64,000 nt of DNA, taken from contig NZ_JAAATY010000020.1 of the NCBI RefSeq assembly GCF_013280595.1, forward strand, positions 62,001 to 126,000. The letters run 5' to 3'. The notes under the pieces were generated by a model. That model was not told the origin of the DNA and did no database searches. It saw only the letters and a program-made list of their open reading frames with translations. Source of the DNA: Kibdelosporangium persicum (GTDB lineage Bacteria > Actinomycetota > Actinomycetes > Mycobacteriales > Pseudonocardiaceae). Below, one piece after another: positions 8,884 to 17,885 of the stretch (its first letter is position 1; each line of letters begins with the position of its first letter). A program made the position numbers and the translations under genes.

Positions 8884-10800
8884 GTGACTCTGCTGGAGAA
8901 CCTGCACGGGCCGACCGACTTGAAGCGCCTCACCGACGAGGAGGTGGTCCGGCTCGCCGGCGAGATCCGCTCGTTCCTGGTCGAAAAGGTGGCCAGGACC
9001 GGTGGGCATCTCGGGCCCAACCTGGGAGTCGTCGAGCTGACCCTCGCGGTGCACCGGGTGTTCGACTCGCCGAGTGACGCGATCGTGTTCGACACCGGGC
9101 ACCAGAGCTACGTGCACAAGATCGTGACCGGGCGCGCCGCGGGGTTCGACACGCTGCGCCAGCGCGGCGGCATGTCCGGGTATCCGTCGCGTGCGGAGAG
9201 CGAGCACGACCTGGTGGAGAACAGCCACGCCTCCACCGCACTGTCCTATGCCGACGGTCTGGCGAAGGCGTTCCAGCTGCGCTCGCAGCGTCGGCACGTG
9301 GTCGCGATCGTCGGGGACGGTGCGCTGACGGGCGGCATGTGCTGGGAGGCGTTGAACAACATCGCCGCGGACCGCACGCGCCCCGTCGTGATCGTGGTCA
9401 ACGACAACGGGCGGTCGTACGCCCCCACCATCGGTGGGCTGGCCAATCACCTCGCCTCGCTGCGCCTGCAACCTGGCTACGAGAAGGTGCTCGAAGGCGG
9501 CCGCCGCGTGCTGCAGAACACCCCCGTCGTCGGTAAGCCGGTCTACGCGGCGCTGCACGCGGCCAAGCGCGGGATCAAGGACGCGCTGAGCCCGCAGATG
9601 ATGTTCGAGGACCTCGGCCTGAAGTACGTCGGCCCGGTCGACGGGCACGACGTGCACGCCATGGAAGCCGCGCTGCGCCGGGCCAAGGAGTACGGCGGGC
9701 CCGTCGTGGTGCACGCGGCGACCCGCAAGGGCAACGGCTACGCGCCCGCCGAGAACCACGTGGCCGACCAGATGCACGGCATCGACGTGATGGATCCGGT
9801 CACCGGCGAGCCGGTCAAGCCCAAGAAGGCGACCTGGTCGTCGGTGTTCTCCGAGGAGCTGCTGCGGCTGGGCGCCGACCGTGAGGACATCGTGGCCATC
9901 ACCGCCGCGATGCTCGGCCCGACCGGCCTGGACAAGTTCGCGGCCCGGTTCCCCGGGCGCTGCTTCGACGTGGGCATCGCCGAGCAGCACGCGCTGACGT
10001 CCGCCGCAGGCCTGGCCATGGGCGGCCTGCATCCGGTGGTCGCGGTGTACGCGACGTTCCTGAACCGGGCGTTCGACCAGTTGCTGATGGACGTCGCGCT
10101 GCACAAGCAGCCCGTCACCGTCGTGCTGGACCGCGCGGGCATCACCGGCCCGGACGGCGCCAGCCACCACGGCATGTGGGACATGTCGATCCTCGGCACG
10201 ATCCCGGGCATCCGGGTCTGCGCGCCGCGGGACGCCGCCACACTGTCCGAGCTGCTGCGCGAAGCGACCGACGTGGACGACGGCCCGACCGTGCTGCGGT
10301 TCCCGAAGGCCGCGGTCGGCCCGGACATCCCGGCGGTGGACCACGTCGACGGCGTGGACGTCCTGCGCCGCCCAGCCGAGGGGGAGGACATCCTCCTCGT
10401 GGCGGTCGGCGTGTTCGGCGAGCTCGGCCTGGCCGCCGCCGAACGACTCGCGGACCAAGGCATCGGCGTCACGGTCGTCGACCCGCGGTGGGTGACTCCC
10501 GTGCCCGCGGTGCTCGTCGAGATGGCCGCACGGCACCGGATGGTCGTGACCATCGAGGACGGCGGCAGGCACGGCGGTTTCGGCTGGGCGCTGGCCGCGG
10601 CGATGCGGGACGCCGAGGTGGACGTTCCGCTGCGCGACCTTGGTGTGCCGCAACAGTTCCACGAGCACGGCACCCGTGCGGAGGTGCTCGCCGACCTGGG
10701 CCTGACCGCGCAGAACGTGGCCAGGCGCGTGACCGAGTGGGCCGCGGGCAGGCTCGGTGAGCCGGCCGCCGCCGAAGTTCGAGCGTCCACGAAGGACTGA
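8884..10800 (+). CDS. dxs: 1-deoxy-D-xylulose-5-phosphate synthase
   Basis: A 638-residue enzyme, the normal length for DXS. It condenses pyruvate with glyceraldehyde 3-phosphate using thiamine diphosphate, the first step of the non-mevalonate isoprenoid pathway, in the cytosol. Visible marks are [11 protein letters not shown] near residue 70, the thiamine-diphosphate motif GDGALTGG at 144-151 ending in [14 protein letters not shown], and the C-terminal transketolase block with '[16 protein letters not shown]'. The GTG start at 8884 has GAGGTGG just upstream. Its stop is four bases before the response regulator gene. It corresponds to Rv2682c dxs1. Isoprenoids made here would feed quinones, cell-wall carriers and any terpenoids. 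Confidence 0.97.
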   Translation: MTLLENLHGPTDLKRLTDEEVVRLAGEIRSFLVEKVARTGGHLGPNLGVVELTLAVHRVFDSPSDAIVFDTGHQSYVHKIVTGRAAGFDTLRQRGGMSGYPSRAESEHDLVENSHASTALSYADGLAKAFQLRSQRRHVVAIVGDGALTGGMCWEALNNIAADRTRPVVIVVNDNGRSYAPTIGGLANHLASLRLQPGYEKVLEGGRRVLQNTPVVGKPVYAALHAAKRGIKDALSPQMMFEDLGLKYVGPVDGHDVHAMEAALRRAKEYGGPVVVHAATRKGNGYAPAENHVADQMHGIDVMDPVTGEPVKPKKATWSSVFSEELLRLGADREDIVAITAAMLGPTGLDKFAARFPGRCFDVGIAEQHALTSAAGLAMGGLHPVVAVYATFLNRAFDQLLMDVALHKQPVTVVLDRAGITGPDGASHHGMWDMSILGTIPGIRVCAPRDAATLSELLREATDVDDGPTVLRFPKAAVGPDIPAVDHVDGVDVLRRPAEGEDILLVAVGVFGELGLAAAERLADQGIGVTVVDPRWVTPVPAVLVEMAARHRMVVTIEDGGRHGGFGWALAAAMRDAEVDVPLRDLGVPQQFHEHGTRAEVLADLGLTAQNVARRVTEWAAGRLGEPAAAEVRASTKD

Positions 10801-10804
10801 CCAC

Positions 10805-11482
10805 GTGCGAGTTCTGGTAGTCGAGGACGAAGAGGCGCTGGCCGAGGCGATCGCGCGCGGCCTGCGCCGGGAGGGCATGGCCGTCGACGTCGCGCTGGAC
10901 GGCGACGCGGGGCACGAGAAGTCCACGATCACGCGGTACGACGTGGTCGTGCTGGACCGTGACCTGCCCGGCATGTCCGGTGACGAGCTGTGCCGCGAGA
11001 TCGTCTCCTCCGGCGCGCTCACCCGTGTGTTAATGCTGACCGCGAGTGGCACGGTGGAGGACCGCGTCGAGGGCCTGTCTCTCGGCGCGGACGACTACCT
11101 GGCCAAGCCGTTCGCCTTCCCCGAACTGGTCGCCCGCGTGCGTGCCCTGGCCCGCCGCGCCACACCGGCCACCCCGCCGGTGCTGACCGTCGGCGACCTC
11201 GAGCTCGACCCGGCCAAGCGCACGGTGAGCCGGGCGGGCCGCGCCGTCGAGCTGACCCGCAAGGAGTTCGGCGTCCTGGAGGTCCTGCTGGCCGCGGGCG
11301 GGTCCGTGGTGAGCAGTGAGGAACTGCTCGAACGGGTCTGGGACGAGAACGCCGACCCGTTCACCACCACGGTCCGCGTGACCGTCATGACCTTGCGCAA
11401 GAAGCTGGGCGAACCCGGTCTGATCGACACCGTGGTCGGCTCCGGCTACCGGGTCCCGGTGGCCGGTACCGAAGCGGGGTGA
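10805..11482 (+). CDS. OmpR-family response regulator
   Basis: A 225-residue protein: receiver domain (residues 1-115) with acidic pocket VEDEE, phospho-acceptor Asp51 in VVVLDRDLPG, Thr/Ser switch in MLTASG and Lys in DDYLAKPF. A winged-helix DNA-binding domain follows (about 128-222) with ELTRKEFGVLEVLL and TTVRVTVMTLRKKLGEP. GTG at 10805 is four bases after dxs. It overlaps the kinase gene by four bases, forming a two-component operon. Codon 76 is TTA, the rare leucine codon that in Streptomyces depends on the bldA tRNA, so translation may be developmentally delayed. The target genes are unknown. Confidence 0.93.
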   Translation: MRVLVVEDEEALAEAIARGLRREGMAVDVALDGDAGHEKSTITRYDVVVLDRDLPGMSGDELCREIVSSGALTRVLMLTASGTVEDRVEGLSLGADDYLAKPFAFPELVARVRALARRATPATPPVLTVGDLELDPAKRTVSRAGRAVELTRKEFGVLEVLLAAGGSVVSSEELLERVWDENADPFTTTVRVTVMTLRKKLGEPGLIDTVVGSGYRVPVAGTEAG

Positions 11483-12606
11483 CCACCCGGCGCGGGCTCA
11501 GCCTGCGAGTCCGTATCACGTTGCTGGCCACCGGTTTGGCCGCTGCCGTCAGTGCGATGTTGTTGTGGCTCGGCTGGTTGCTCGCCGGGGACGCGGTCGG
11601 TTCCGTGCCGACCCTGTCCGGGGACACGCCCGTCGTGGTGAACGGCAGGCAGGTCGACGCGTCCCGACTCGCCAAGGTGCTCCAGGAAGACACCCGTGAA
11701 CGCATCCTGATCTTCGGCTCCCTCGCCTTCGCCGCTGTGGTGGCTGCCGCGGCCCTCCTTTCCTGGACTCTGACCGGACGGATCCTCCGGCCGTTGCGGG
11801 AGGTCACCTCGACCGCCCGCCGGCTGTCCGCCGAGTCCCTCGGTTCCCGCATCGCCTACGAAGGCCCACGCGACGAACTCGCCGAACTCGCCGACACCTT
11901 CGACGCCATGCTCGCCCGCCTGCAGGCGGCTTTCGAGTCACAGCGCCGCTTCGTGGCCAACGCGAGCCACGAACTGCGCACGCCGCTGTCGGTGATCCGC
12001 ACCGAACTGGACGTCACCCTCGCCGACCCGGACGCGGACGTCGCCGAACTGCGCCGGATGGCAGGCGTGGTGCGCGCCGCCACCCTGCGGTCCGGTCAGC
12101 TCGTGGACGCCCTGCTGCTGCTCGCCCGCACCGACGGCATGGGCCTGGGCGTCCGCGAACCCGTCGACCTGGCCAGCACGGTCGCCACCGCCTGGCACGG
12201 TGTCCGTGCCGAGGCGGAGCCGCGCGGCATCATCCCGACCTTCCATGCCGCTCCGGCGCCCGCGGTCGGCGACCCGGCACTACTGGAACGTGTCGCCGGT
12301 AACCTCCTGGAGAACGCGGTCCGTCACAACGTGGACGGCGGATGGATCGATGTTCGTACGTCAGCGACCCCGGAGTGGGCGACGCTGCGCGTGAGCTCCT
12401 CCGGCCCGCACATCGACGCCTCGCGCGTCGCTGAACTCTTCGAGCCCTTCCGCCGCGGCGGTGTCGACCGCACGGCCCAGTCCGGCACCGGCTTGGGCCT
12501 GTCGATCGTGCGAGCCGTCGTGATCGCCCACCACGGCCAGGTCAGCGCCTACCCCGTGCCCGAGGGCGGCCTGTCGGTCGAAGTGCACCTCCCTGCCAAA
12601 CTGTGA
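11479..12606 (+). CDS. Membrane sensor histidine kinase
   Basis: A 375-residue kinase, partner of the preceding regulator. Layout: transmembrane helix about 12-36, a very short external segment of about 40 residues (37-75), second helix about 76-99, HAMP 98-150, HisKA with the phospho-histidine His164 in ANASHELRTPL, and an ATPase domain with NLLENAVRHN (N box) and GTGLGLSIVRAVV (G2 box). The small external loop suggests sensing of envelope or membrane state rather than a bulky ligand. GTG at 11479 overlaps the regulator stop. A convergent hairpin region follows at 12661. Confidence 0.93.
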   Translation: MTTRRGLSLRVRITLLATGLAAAVSAMLLWLGWLLAGDAVGSVPTLSGDTPVVVNGRQVDASRLAKVLQEDTRERILIFGSLAFAAVVAAAALLSWTLTGRILRPLREVTSTARRLSAESLGSRIAYEGPRDELAELADTFDAMLARLQAAFESQRRFVANASHELRTPLSVIRTELDVTLADPDADVAELRRMAGVVRAATLRSGQLVDALLLLARTDGMGLGVREPVDLASTVATAWHGVRAEAEPRGIIPTFHAAPAPAVGDPALLERVAGNLLENAVRHNVDGGWIDVRTSATPEWATLRVSSSGPHIDASRVAELFEPFRRGGVDRTAQSGTGLGLSIVRAVVIAHHGQVSAYPVPEGGLSVEVHLPAKL

Positions 12607-12660
12607 TCGGTGTGGTCATGGTCGGCGAGTCGACAGGGGCGGCCGTCACTCGCGCTCGAA

Positions 12661-12686
12661 GTCCTATAAGGACACCTTCAGGTGTC
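12661..12686. terminator. Two overlapping hairpins between convergent genes
   Basis: GTCCT (12661-12665) pairs with AGGAC (12669-12673), and GACACCT (12671-12677) pairs with AGGTGTC (12680-12686). The two stems share bases and cannot form together. They lie between the kinase gene and the convergent I36-like gene and probably end transcription from both sides. Confidence 0.5.
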
Positions 12687-12715
12687 GCCACTTGCGGGTC
12701 GCGGCAGGCATGGGG

Positions 12716-13081
12716 CTACTCCCAGATCTGGATGGCCTTCACCACGAACGGTGCGTCGGGCACGAACGTCCCGGCTCGGGGATACGTGGTGAATTCCGCC
12801 TCGGTCGAGCAGGTTGTTCCTTGGTAGACAGTGACATCCTTGGTCAGGCGGTTGGCGAGTGACTTGGCGACCACACCACCCAGCGAGACACACTCGCCGG
12901 GATTGGCGGTCTCCAGGGTGAGTCTGACCGGGGTACCCGCGTAGTTCTCCTTGGGCCAGGCGCAGAATTCGCCCCGGTCGCACTTCGGTACGGCGTCGGC
13001 CGTCGCGGCGGGTGCCGCCGACAGCACAGTGCCCGCGGTGAGCAGGCTGGTGAAAAGGGCGCGCTGAACAAGCTTCGACAT
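12716..13081 (-). CDS. Secreted peptidase-inhibitor I36-like protein
   Basis: A 121-residue exported protein. Residues 1-28 are a classical signal peptide (MSKLVQRALF, hydrophobic core, cleavage after ATA). The mature part begins near 'VPKCDRGEFCAWPKENYAG', the calcium-binding-crystallin-like pattern of inhibitor family I36 (Streptomyces SMPI). It holds four cysteines, which can form two disulfides. The ATG at 13081 has AAGGGGA eight bases upstream; the frame stays open farther upstream but lacks a signal peptide there. Inhibition of a metalloprotease is known for the family type member; here it is inference. Confidence 0.75.
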   Translation of the reverse strand: MSKLVQRALFTSLLTAGTVLSAAPAATADAVPKCDRGEFCAWPKENYAGTPVRLTLETANPGECVSLGGVVAKSLANRLTKDVTVYQGTTCSTEAEFTTYPRAGTFVPDAPFVVKAIQIWE

Positions 13082-13173
13082 GTGAGATCCCCTTGGTGAC
13101 GGCGACCACCCGTTGGTCGCACCGCTCCAGGTTGCCGCGTCCGGGGCGCCGGTGTCCGCGAAATCCGGATCGA

Positions 13174-13986
13174 TCACTCTATCGTGTTGAGCGGGAGGCG
13201 TTTTCGTAACGCTATGGCGTCACCGGGGGCCTTCACTTTGATGTCGTTGTCGAAGTAGACGTACACGTCCGTGTTCCACCGCCGGATCTTGTCCGCCCAC
13301 ATGTCAAGCGCCTCGTCGGAGTACCCGCTGGCGTACAGCTCGACATCACCGTGCAGCCGGACGTAAGCGAAATCCGTTGTGACGTCTTCCAGATACGGGA
13401 ACTTCCCCGCCGTGTCCGCGACGACGAGCGCGATGTCCTTCCGGCGCAACAGGTCCACAAAGGCCGGATCGAGGAAGCTGGGATGACGGACCTCGATGGC
13501 GTGCCGGATCGGACGGTCCGCCGGCACTTCGGTCCAAGAGCGACCGTCCAGCCGCGAGTCGTGGTGTGCGGCCAGCGACGCGGCCTGCGTGGTCGACCGT
13601 GGCAGCAGGTCGAAGAAACCGGACAGCAGGCCGGCGTCGAACGGGAAGTTGCCGGGGAACTGCCACAGGACCGGCCCGAGCTTGTGCTCCAGCGCCAGCA
13701 TCCCGGAGGCGAAGAAGTTGGCCAGCGGCGTCTCGACGTCCCTGAGCCGCTTCATGTGCGTGATGAACCGGCCGCCCTTCACGGCGAACACGAAGTCGTC
13801 CGGCGTCTCGGCGGCCCAGCGCCGGTAGCTGGACGGCCGTTGCAGGGAGTAGAAGGAACCGTTGATCTCGACCGAGTCGACCTGGCGCGAGATGTACTCC
13901 AGTTCCCGCCGGTGCGGCAGGCCTTCTGGATAGAACACGCCTCGCCACGGCGGGTACAGCCAACCCGAGGTCCCGATCCGGATCAC
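13174..13986 (-). CDS. DUF72 (YecE-like) TIM-barrel protein
   Basis: A 270-residue protein of the DUF72 family. It shows the invariant start IRIGTSGWLYPPW, VEINGSFYSLQ near residue 40, FVFAVKGGRFITHMKRL near 66-82, and the C-terminal YVYFDNDIKVKAPGDA. DUF72 proteins adopt a TIM barrel; their biochemical role is unsettled, with nuclease activity reported for some relatives. It starts with GTG at 13986 and ends about 90 bases upstream of the I36 gene on the same strand. Distribution is broad, so this is probably a housekeeping gene. Confidence 0.9.
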   Translation of the reverse strand: MIRIGTSGWLYPPWRGVFYPEGLPHRRELEYISRQVDSVEINGSFYSLQRPSSYRRWAAETPDDFVFAVKGGRFITHMKRLRDVETPLANFFASGMLALEHKLGPVLWQFPGNFPFDAGLLSGFFDLLPRSTTQAASLAAHHDSRLDGRSWTEVPADRPIRHAIEVRHPSFLDPAFVDLLRRKDIALVVADTAGKFPYLEDVTTDFAYVRLHGDVELYASGYSDEALDMWADKIRRWNTDVYVYFDNDIKVKAPGDAIALRKRLPLNTIE

Positions 13987-14012
13987 AGGTCAGGTGTACC
14001 CGCCAGGAGCCG

Positions 14013-15551
14013 TCACCACACGTCGACGAACACCGGGTTGGTGTAGCACCACAGGTCCTGGAACGGATCGGAGTCGCCGATCACGTCCGGCGCGGGCTCG
14101 ATGCCGCCAGGGGCGTGGCGGTTACCGTCCGTGCCGCGCACACGTGCGTAGAAAGGCGCGCGGACGTCGCGGAAGGTGTGCTGGAACAAAACGGTGTGCC
14201 CGGGCCACCAGCGCGGCTGGAAAGATTGCGCTACTCTGGTCGCAGGGGCGGACACAGCATCCGGTGAAGCGGTTCCGGTGATGAGGCCTTGGATCAGGTC
14301 GAGACGGCGTAGTTGGGGAATGGAACCGCTTCCGTTGGGACGACAGGCCATTCGGGCCGCGATGACGACAGTGACGGACGAACCCCGGCGGACACGGATG
14401 CGGTCGCCGTACGTGGCGGACTGACCATCGCCATGAACGGCTACTTCGAGGTTGTCGACGAGACCGCCATGGGTGACCCAGATGCGGCCGGCGCGTAGGG
14501 CGGACGCGACGGCACTGTGGGTCCGTGCGGTGGCGCCGGCATAGGTGCGGCTGAACTCGCCGGGGTAGAAGTCGGCGTAGGGCGCGAGCAGGTGGGGCAC
14601 GCCGGAATCGACCGGGTCCGGATACTTCCCGGTCTTGTCGTAGTAATCACCGGGCACGGCCGGCCGGGCCAGCACGTCGCCCCTGTTGTAGTGGGAGTCG
14701 GAGTTGCTGGTGATCCAGAAGCCTTTGCCCTCAGCGAGAAGGGAGTCCCAGATGCCGCCCAGCTTCGCGGTCATCCAGTCGAACCCGCCGTAGGTGCGGT
14801 AGGCCTCGGCTGGATATCCGGGCCACGAGTCGGTACCGGGGTTGTTGACGTAGCCGCCGCGTGCGCCGCCATTCCCGTCAGGTTTCGGGAAACCGTCGGC
14901 CTGCGCGCCGGGGGCGCCTTCCATCCCGATGGCGAGGCCGGTGTCGCGTAAGGCCCGCAGCTCGTGCGGGGCGACGCGGCCGTTCCGGCTGGGGTGGTTC
15001 ACGACGACGATCGGGTCGCGCGTGTTCTGCCGTAGCCACCGCACCGCTGCGATCGCCTTGGCTTCGTTCTCGGCCGATCCCGAGCCGGAGTCAGTCAGGC
15101 GGGAGTCGTACGTGCGCTCGAACGTGCGCAGCAGCGTCGCTTCGTCCGCGCCGGGCGCGAAGAAGACGGTGGCGTGCTCGGCGCCGGGCACGTTCCACTC
15201 GATGCCCTGCCACAACAGGACATCGCGATGTTTCCGGCGTGCGGCGCGGACGTCCACATTGGTCGGCTCGACCGAGGACTTCTCGTGCGCGGGATAACCG
15301 TGGTCGGTGATCACCAGCCAGTCGGCACCATGCAGCCGGGCGCCCGACACGACATTGTCCACGGTGTACATCGCGTCATACGAGTACTGCGTGTGCGTGT
15401 GGTGATCGCCGACGAGCCAGCGGTACCGGGTGCGGCCGAGCAACCGGCCCAGCTCACTGGTGATGTCAGCCGAAACCGGCGGCGCGGCGGCCAGGGAAGT
15501 ACCGGCCACCGCCGCGCCCAGGATGAAGAATCGTCTCCGGGAGGACCTCAT
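14013..15551 (-). CDS. Tat-exported PHP-domain phosphoesterase-like protein
   Basis: A 512-residue protein. The N-terminus MRSSRRRFFILGAAVAGTSL is a twin-arginine signal, so a folded, probably metal-loaded protein is exported. A PHP metal-binding fold follows, visible as GDHHTHTQYSYD near residue 50 and WLVITDHGYPAH near 80, then VVNHPSRNGR and TSNSDSHYNRG, all histidine/aspartate ligands expected for a trinuclear metal site. The C-terminal about 120 residues look like a beta-sandwich ('VHGDGQSATYGDRIRVRRGSS' region). The ATG at 15551 is chosen because only it gives the signal peptide. The substrate is unknown; nucleotide or sugar phosphates are plausible. Confidence 0.8.
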   Translation of the reverse strand: MRSSRRRFFILGAAVAGTSLAAAPPVSADITSELGRLLGRTRYRWLVGDHHTHTQYSYDAMYTVDNVVSGARLHGADWLVITDHGYPAHEKSSVEPTNVDVRAARRKHRDVLLWQGIEWNVPGAEHATVFFAPGADEATLLRTFERTYDSRLTDSGSGSAENEAKAIAAVRWLRQNTRDPIVVVNHPSRNGRVAPHELRALRDTGLAIGMEGAPGAQADGFPKPDGNGGARGGYVNNPGTDSWPGYPAEAYRTYGGFDWMTAKLGGIWDSLLAEGKGFWITSNSDSHYNRGDVLARPAVPGDYYDKTGKYPDPVDSGVPHLLAPYADFYPGEFSRTYAGATARTHSAVASALRAGRIWVTHGGLVDNLEVAVHGDGQSATYGDRIRVRRGSSVTVVIAARMACRPNGSGSIPQLRRLDLIQGLITGTASPDAVSAPATRVAQSFQPRWWPGHTVLFQHTFRDVRAPFYARVRGTDGNRHAPGGIEPAPDVIGDSDPFQDLWCYTNPVFVDVW

Positions 15552-15755
15552 GAGCCGGACGTTATGTGTCCGACATGGCCACAAGATGGCCGCCGGATGG
15601 CGCACGACCTGACAGGGAACCAGTACGGGCATGGCCCGGTGGAGGGCAGATATGAGCGGTGCCTCGGGGCAGCGACGAACCGCGGAAAAGCCTGGCAGCC
15701 AACCGCGATCACACGGGGGCGCTCGGCAGGCGTCCACATGCGTGGCTCGGCCTCT

Positions 15756-15802
15756 GCCGACGCGCAGTCGGCAGGTGGCCCCTGACGGGGCAGGGGCCAC
15801 CT
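15756..15802. terminator. Tandem hairpins downstream of fadB
   Basis: Two stems follow the fadB stop. On the plus strand GCCGAC (15756-15761) pairs with GTCGGC (15767-15772), and a 12-bp perfect stem pairs 15773-15784 with 15791-15802 around a six-base loop. The strong stem lies eight bases past the fadB stop, fitting an actinobacterial terminator without a T-run. Confidence 0.65.
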
Positions 15803-15809
15803 GACAGGA

Positions 15810-17885
15810 CTAGCGGGGAACGCTCGCCACCCCGGGCTCAAGGAACCGCTTGCCCGTGACGCGCTCCGAAACGCCGCTGCGGTCGAGGTAAGGCGTGATC
15901 CCGCCGAGCCAGAACGGCCAGCCGGCGCCGAGGATCAGGCACAGGTCGATGTCCTGTGCCTCGGCGACGACGCCCTCGTCGAGCATGCGGCGGACCTCGT
16001 CGGCCAGTGCGGCCAGGGTGCGGTCGAGCAGCTGCTGCGAGGTGGACGGGGAGTCACCGGCCTGCCAGAGCGCCGCGACCTCCGGGTCGAGGGTCTGGTT
16101 GCCCTGCGCGTCCCATTGCCACACCGCGGTCTTGCCCGCTTCGACGAAGCGCTTCATGTTCTCGCTGACGCCGAAGCGGTCGGGGAACGCGTTGTGCATG
16201 ATCTCGGCGACGTGCAGGCCCACGGCCGGGCCGACCAGTTGCAGCAGGATCATCGGCGTCATCGGCAGGCCGAGTGGGTCGAGCGCGTGGTCGGCCACGT
16301 CGAACGGCGTGCCCTCGTCCAGTGCCGCGGTGATCTCGCCGAGGAAGCGGGTGAGCAGGCGGTTGACCACGAACGCGGGCGCGTCCTTGACCAGGACCGA
16401 CGACTTCTTCAGGTCCTTGCCGACCTTGAACGCCGTCGCCAGGGTGGCGTCGTCGGTCCGGTCGGCGCGGATGATCTCCAGCAGCGGCATGACCGCGACC
16501 GGGTTGAAGAAGTGGAAGCCCACCACGCGCTCCGGGTGCCGGAGCTTGGCCGCCATGTCCGTGATGGACAGTGAGGAGGTGTTGGTCGCCAGCACGCACT
16601 CGGCCGAGACGTGCTCCTCGACCTCGGCGAAGACCTGCCGCTTGACTTCCAGGTCCTCGAAGACGGCCTCGATGACGAAGTCGGCGTCGGCGAACGCCGC
16701 CTTGTCCAGCGAACCGGACACCAGGGCCTTCACCCGGTTCGCCTCGTCCGGCGAGATCCGCTTCTTGCCCTGCAGCTTGTCGACCTCGGTGTGCACGTAG
16801 CCGACGCCCTTGTCCACACGCGCCTGGTCGATGTCCGTGAGCACCACGGGAACGTGCAGGCGGCGGGCGAACAGCAGTGCCATCTGGGACGCCATCAGGC
16901 CCGCCCCGACGATGCCGACCTTGGTCACCGGACGGGCCAGCGACTTGTCCGGCGCGCCCGCCGGGCGCCGGGCGCGCTTCTGCACGAGGTTGAACGAGTA
17001 CAGGCCGGCGCGCAGTTCGTCGCTCATCACGACGTCCGCCAGCGCCTCGGTCTCGGCCGCGTAGCCACGGTCCAAGTCGTTGTGCCGGGCCAACTCCAGC
17101 AACTCGACGGCCTTGGCCGGACCGGGGGCGGCGCCGTGGGTCTTGCCTTCCACGATGGCGCGGGCGCGGGCGATGGCCGCGTCCCATGCCTCGCCGCGGT
17201 CGATCTCCGGGCGCTGCACGGTGGTCTTGCCGTTGACCACGTCGGCCAGCCACAGCAGCGACTGCTCGAAGTAGTCCGGCGAGTCCAGCAGCACGTCCGC
17301 GATGCCCAGCTCGAGCGCCTGCTTCGGCTTGAGCATCTTGTTCTGGTTCAACGCGTTCTCGATGATCACGGTCACCGCGCGGTCCGCGCCGATCAGGTTC
17401 GGCAGCAGCTGTGTGCCGCCCCAGCCCGGGAACAGACCGAGGAAGCACTCCGGCAGGGCGATCGCGGCCACGTTCGACGCGATGGTCCGGTAGTGGCAGG
17501 ACAGCGCGAGCTCCAGGCCGCCACCCATCACCGCGCCGTTGACGAACGCGAACGTCGGCACTTTGGAGTCGGTGAACTTGCGGAACACGTCGTGCCCCTG
17601 CTTGCCGATCTCCAGTGCCGTCTCGCGGTCGGTGACCTGGCCGACACCGGTCAGGTCCGCGCCGACGGCGAAGATGAACGGCTTGCCGGTGACCGCGATC
17701 GCGGCCGGGTCGGCCTGCACGGCCGCGTCGAACGCGGCGTCGAGGCTGGCGAGGCCTGCGCGGCCGAACGTGTTCGGCTTGGTGTGGTCGAAGCCGTTGT
17801 CCAAGGTGATCAACGCGACCGGCTTGGCCAGGCCGGGAACCCGGATGGTGCGGGTGTGGGCGTGGGTCACAACTTCGTCGGTCAC
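15810..17885 (-). CDS. fadB: Fatty-acid beta-oxidation multifunctional protein (enoyl-CoA hydratase / 3-hydroxyacyl-CoA dehydrogenase)
   Basis: A 691-residue two-domain enzyme. Residues 1-280 are a crotonase fold with 'KPFIFAVGADLTG' and FVNGAVMGGGLELALSC, including the oxyanion-hole glycines and the hydratase acidic residue region ALPECFLGLFPGWGG. Residues 310-500 are the NAD domain (KVGIVGAGLMASQMALL, VVGFHFFNPVAVMPLLEII), followed by two helical dimerisation repeats. It hydrates enoyl-CoA and oxidises the product during fatty-acid breakdown. GTG at 17885 overlaps the thiolase stop by four bases. It matches the Rv0859/Rv0860 pair in type and order, although that pair lies elsewhere on the M. 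tuberculosis chromosome. Confidence 0.93.
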   Translation of the reverse strand: MTDEVVTHAHTRTIRVPGLAKPVALITLDNGFDHTKPNTFGRAGLASLDAAFDAAVQADPAAIAVTGKPFIFAVGADLTGVGQVTDRETALEIGKQGHDVFRKFTDSKVPTFAFVNGAVMGGGLELALSCHYRTIASNVAAIALPECFLGLFPGWGGTQLLPNLIGADRAVTVIIENALNQNKMLKPKQALELGIADVLLDSPDYFEQSLLWLADVVNGKTTVQRPEIDRGEAWDAAIARARAIVEGKTHGAAPGPAKAVELLELARHNDLDRGYAAETEALADVVMSDELRAGLYSFNLVQKRARRPAGAPDKSLARPVTKVGIVGAGLMASQMALLFARRLHVPVVLTDIDQARVDKGVGYVHTEVDKLQGKKRISPDEANRVKALVSGSLDKAAFADADFVIEAVFEDLEVKRQVFAEVEEHVSAECVLATNTSSLSITDMAAKLRHPERVVGFHFFNPVAVMPLLEIIRADRTDDATLATAFKVGKDLKKSSVLVKDAPAFVVNRLLTRFLGEITAALDEGTPFDVADHALDPLGLPMTPMILLQLVGPAVGLHVAEIMHNAFPDRFGVSENMKRFVEAGKTAVWQWDAQGNQTLDPEVAALWQAGDSPSTSQQLLDRTLAALADEVRRMLDEGVVAEAQDIDLCLILGAGWPFWLGGITPYLDRSGVSERVTGKRFLEPGVASVPR

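Noticed and set aside
45-11052. Many long open frames opposite real genes, for example plus 45-1031, minus 2048-3973 and minus 8866-11052
   Set aside because: High GC keeps antisense frames open. Their products are low-complexity Arg/Gly/His/Pro strings without domains, and the opposite strand holds well-recognised proteins.
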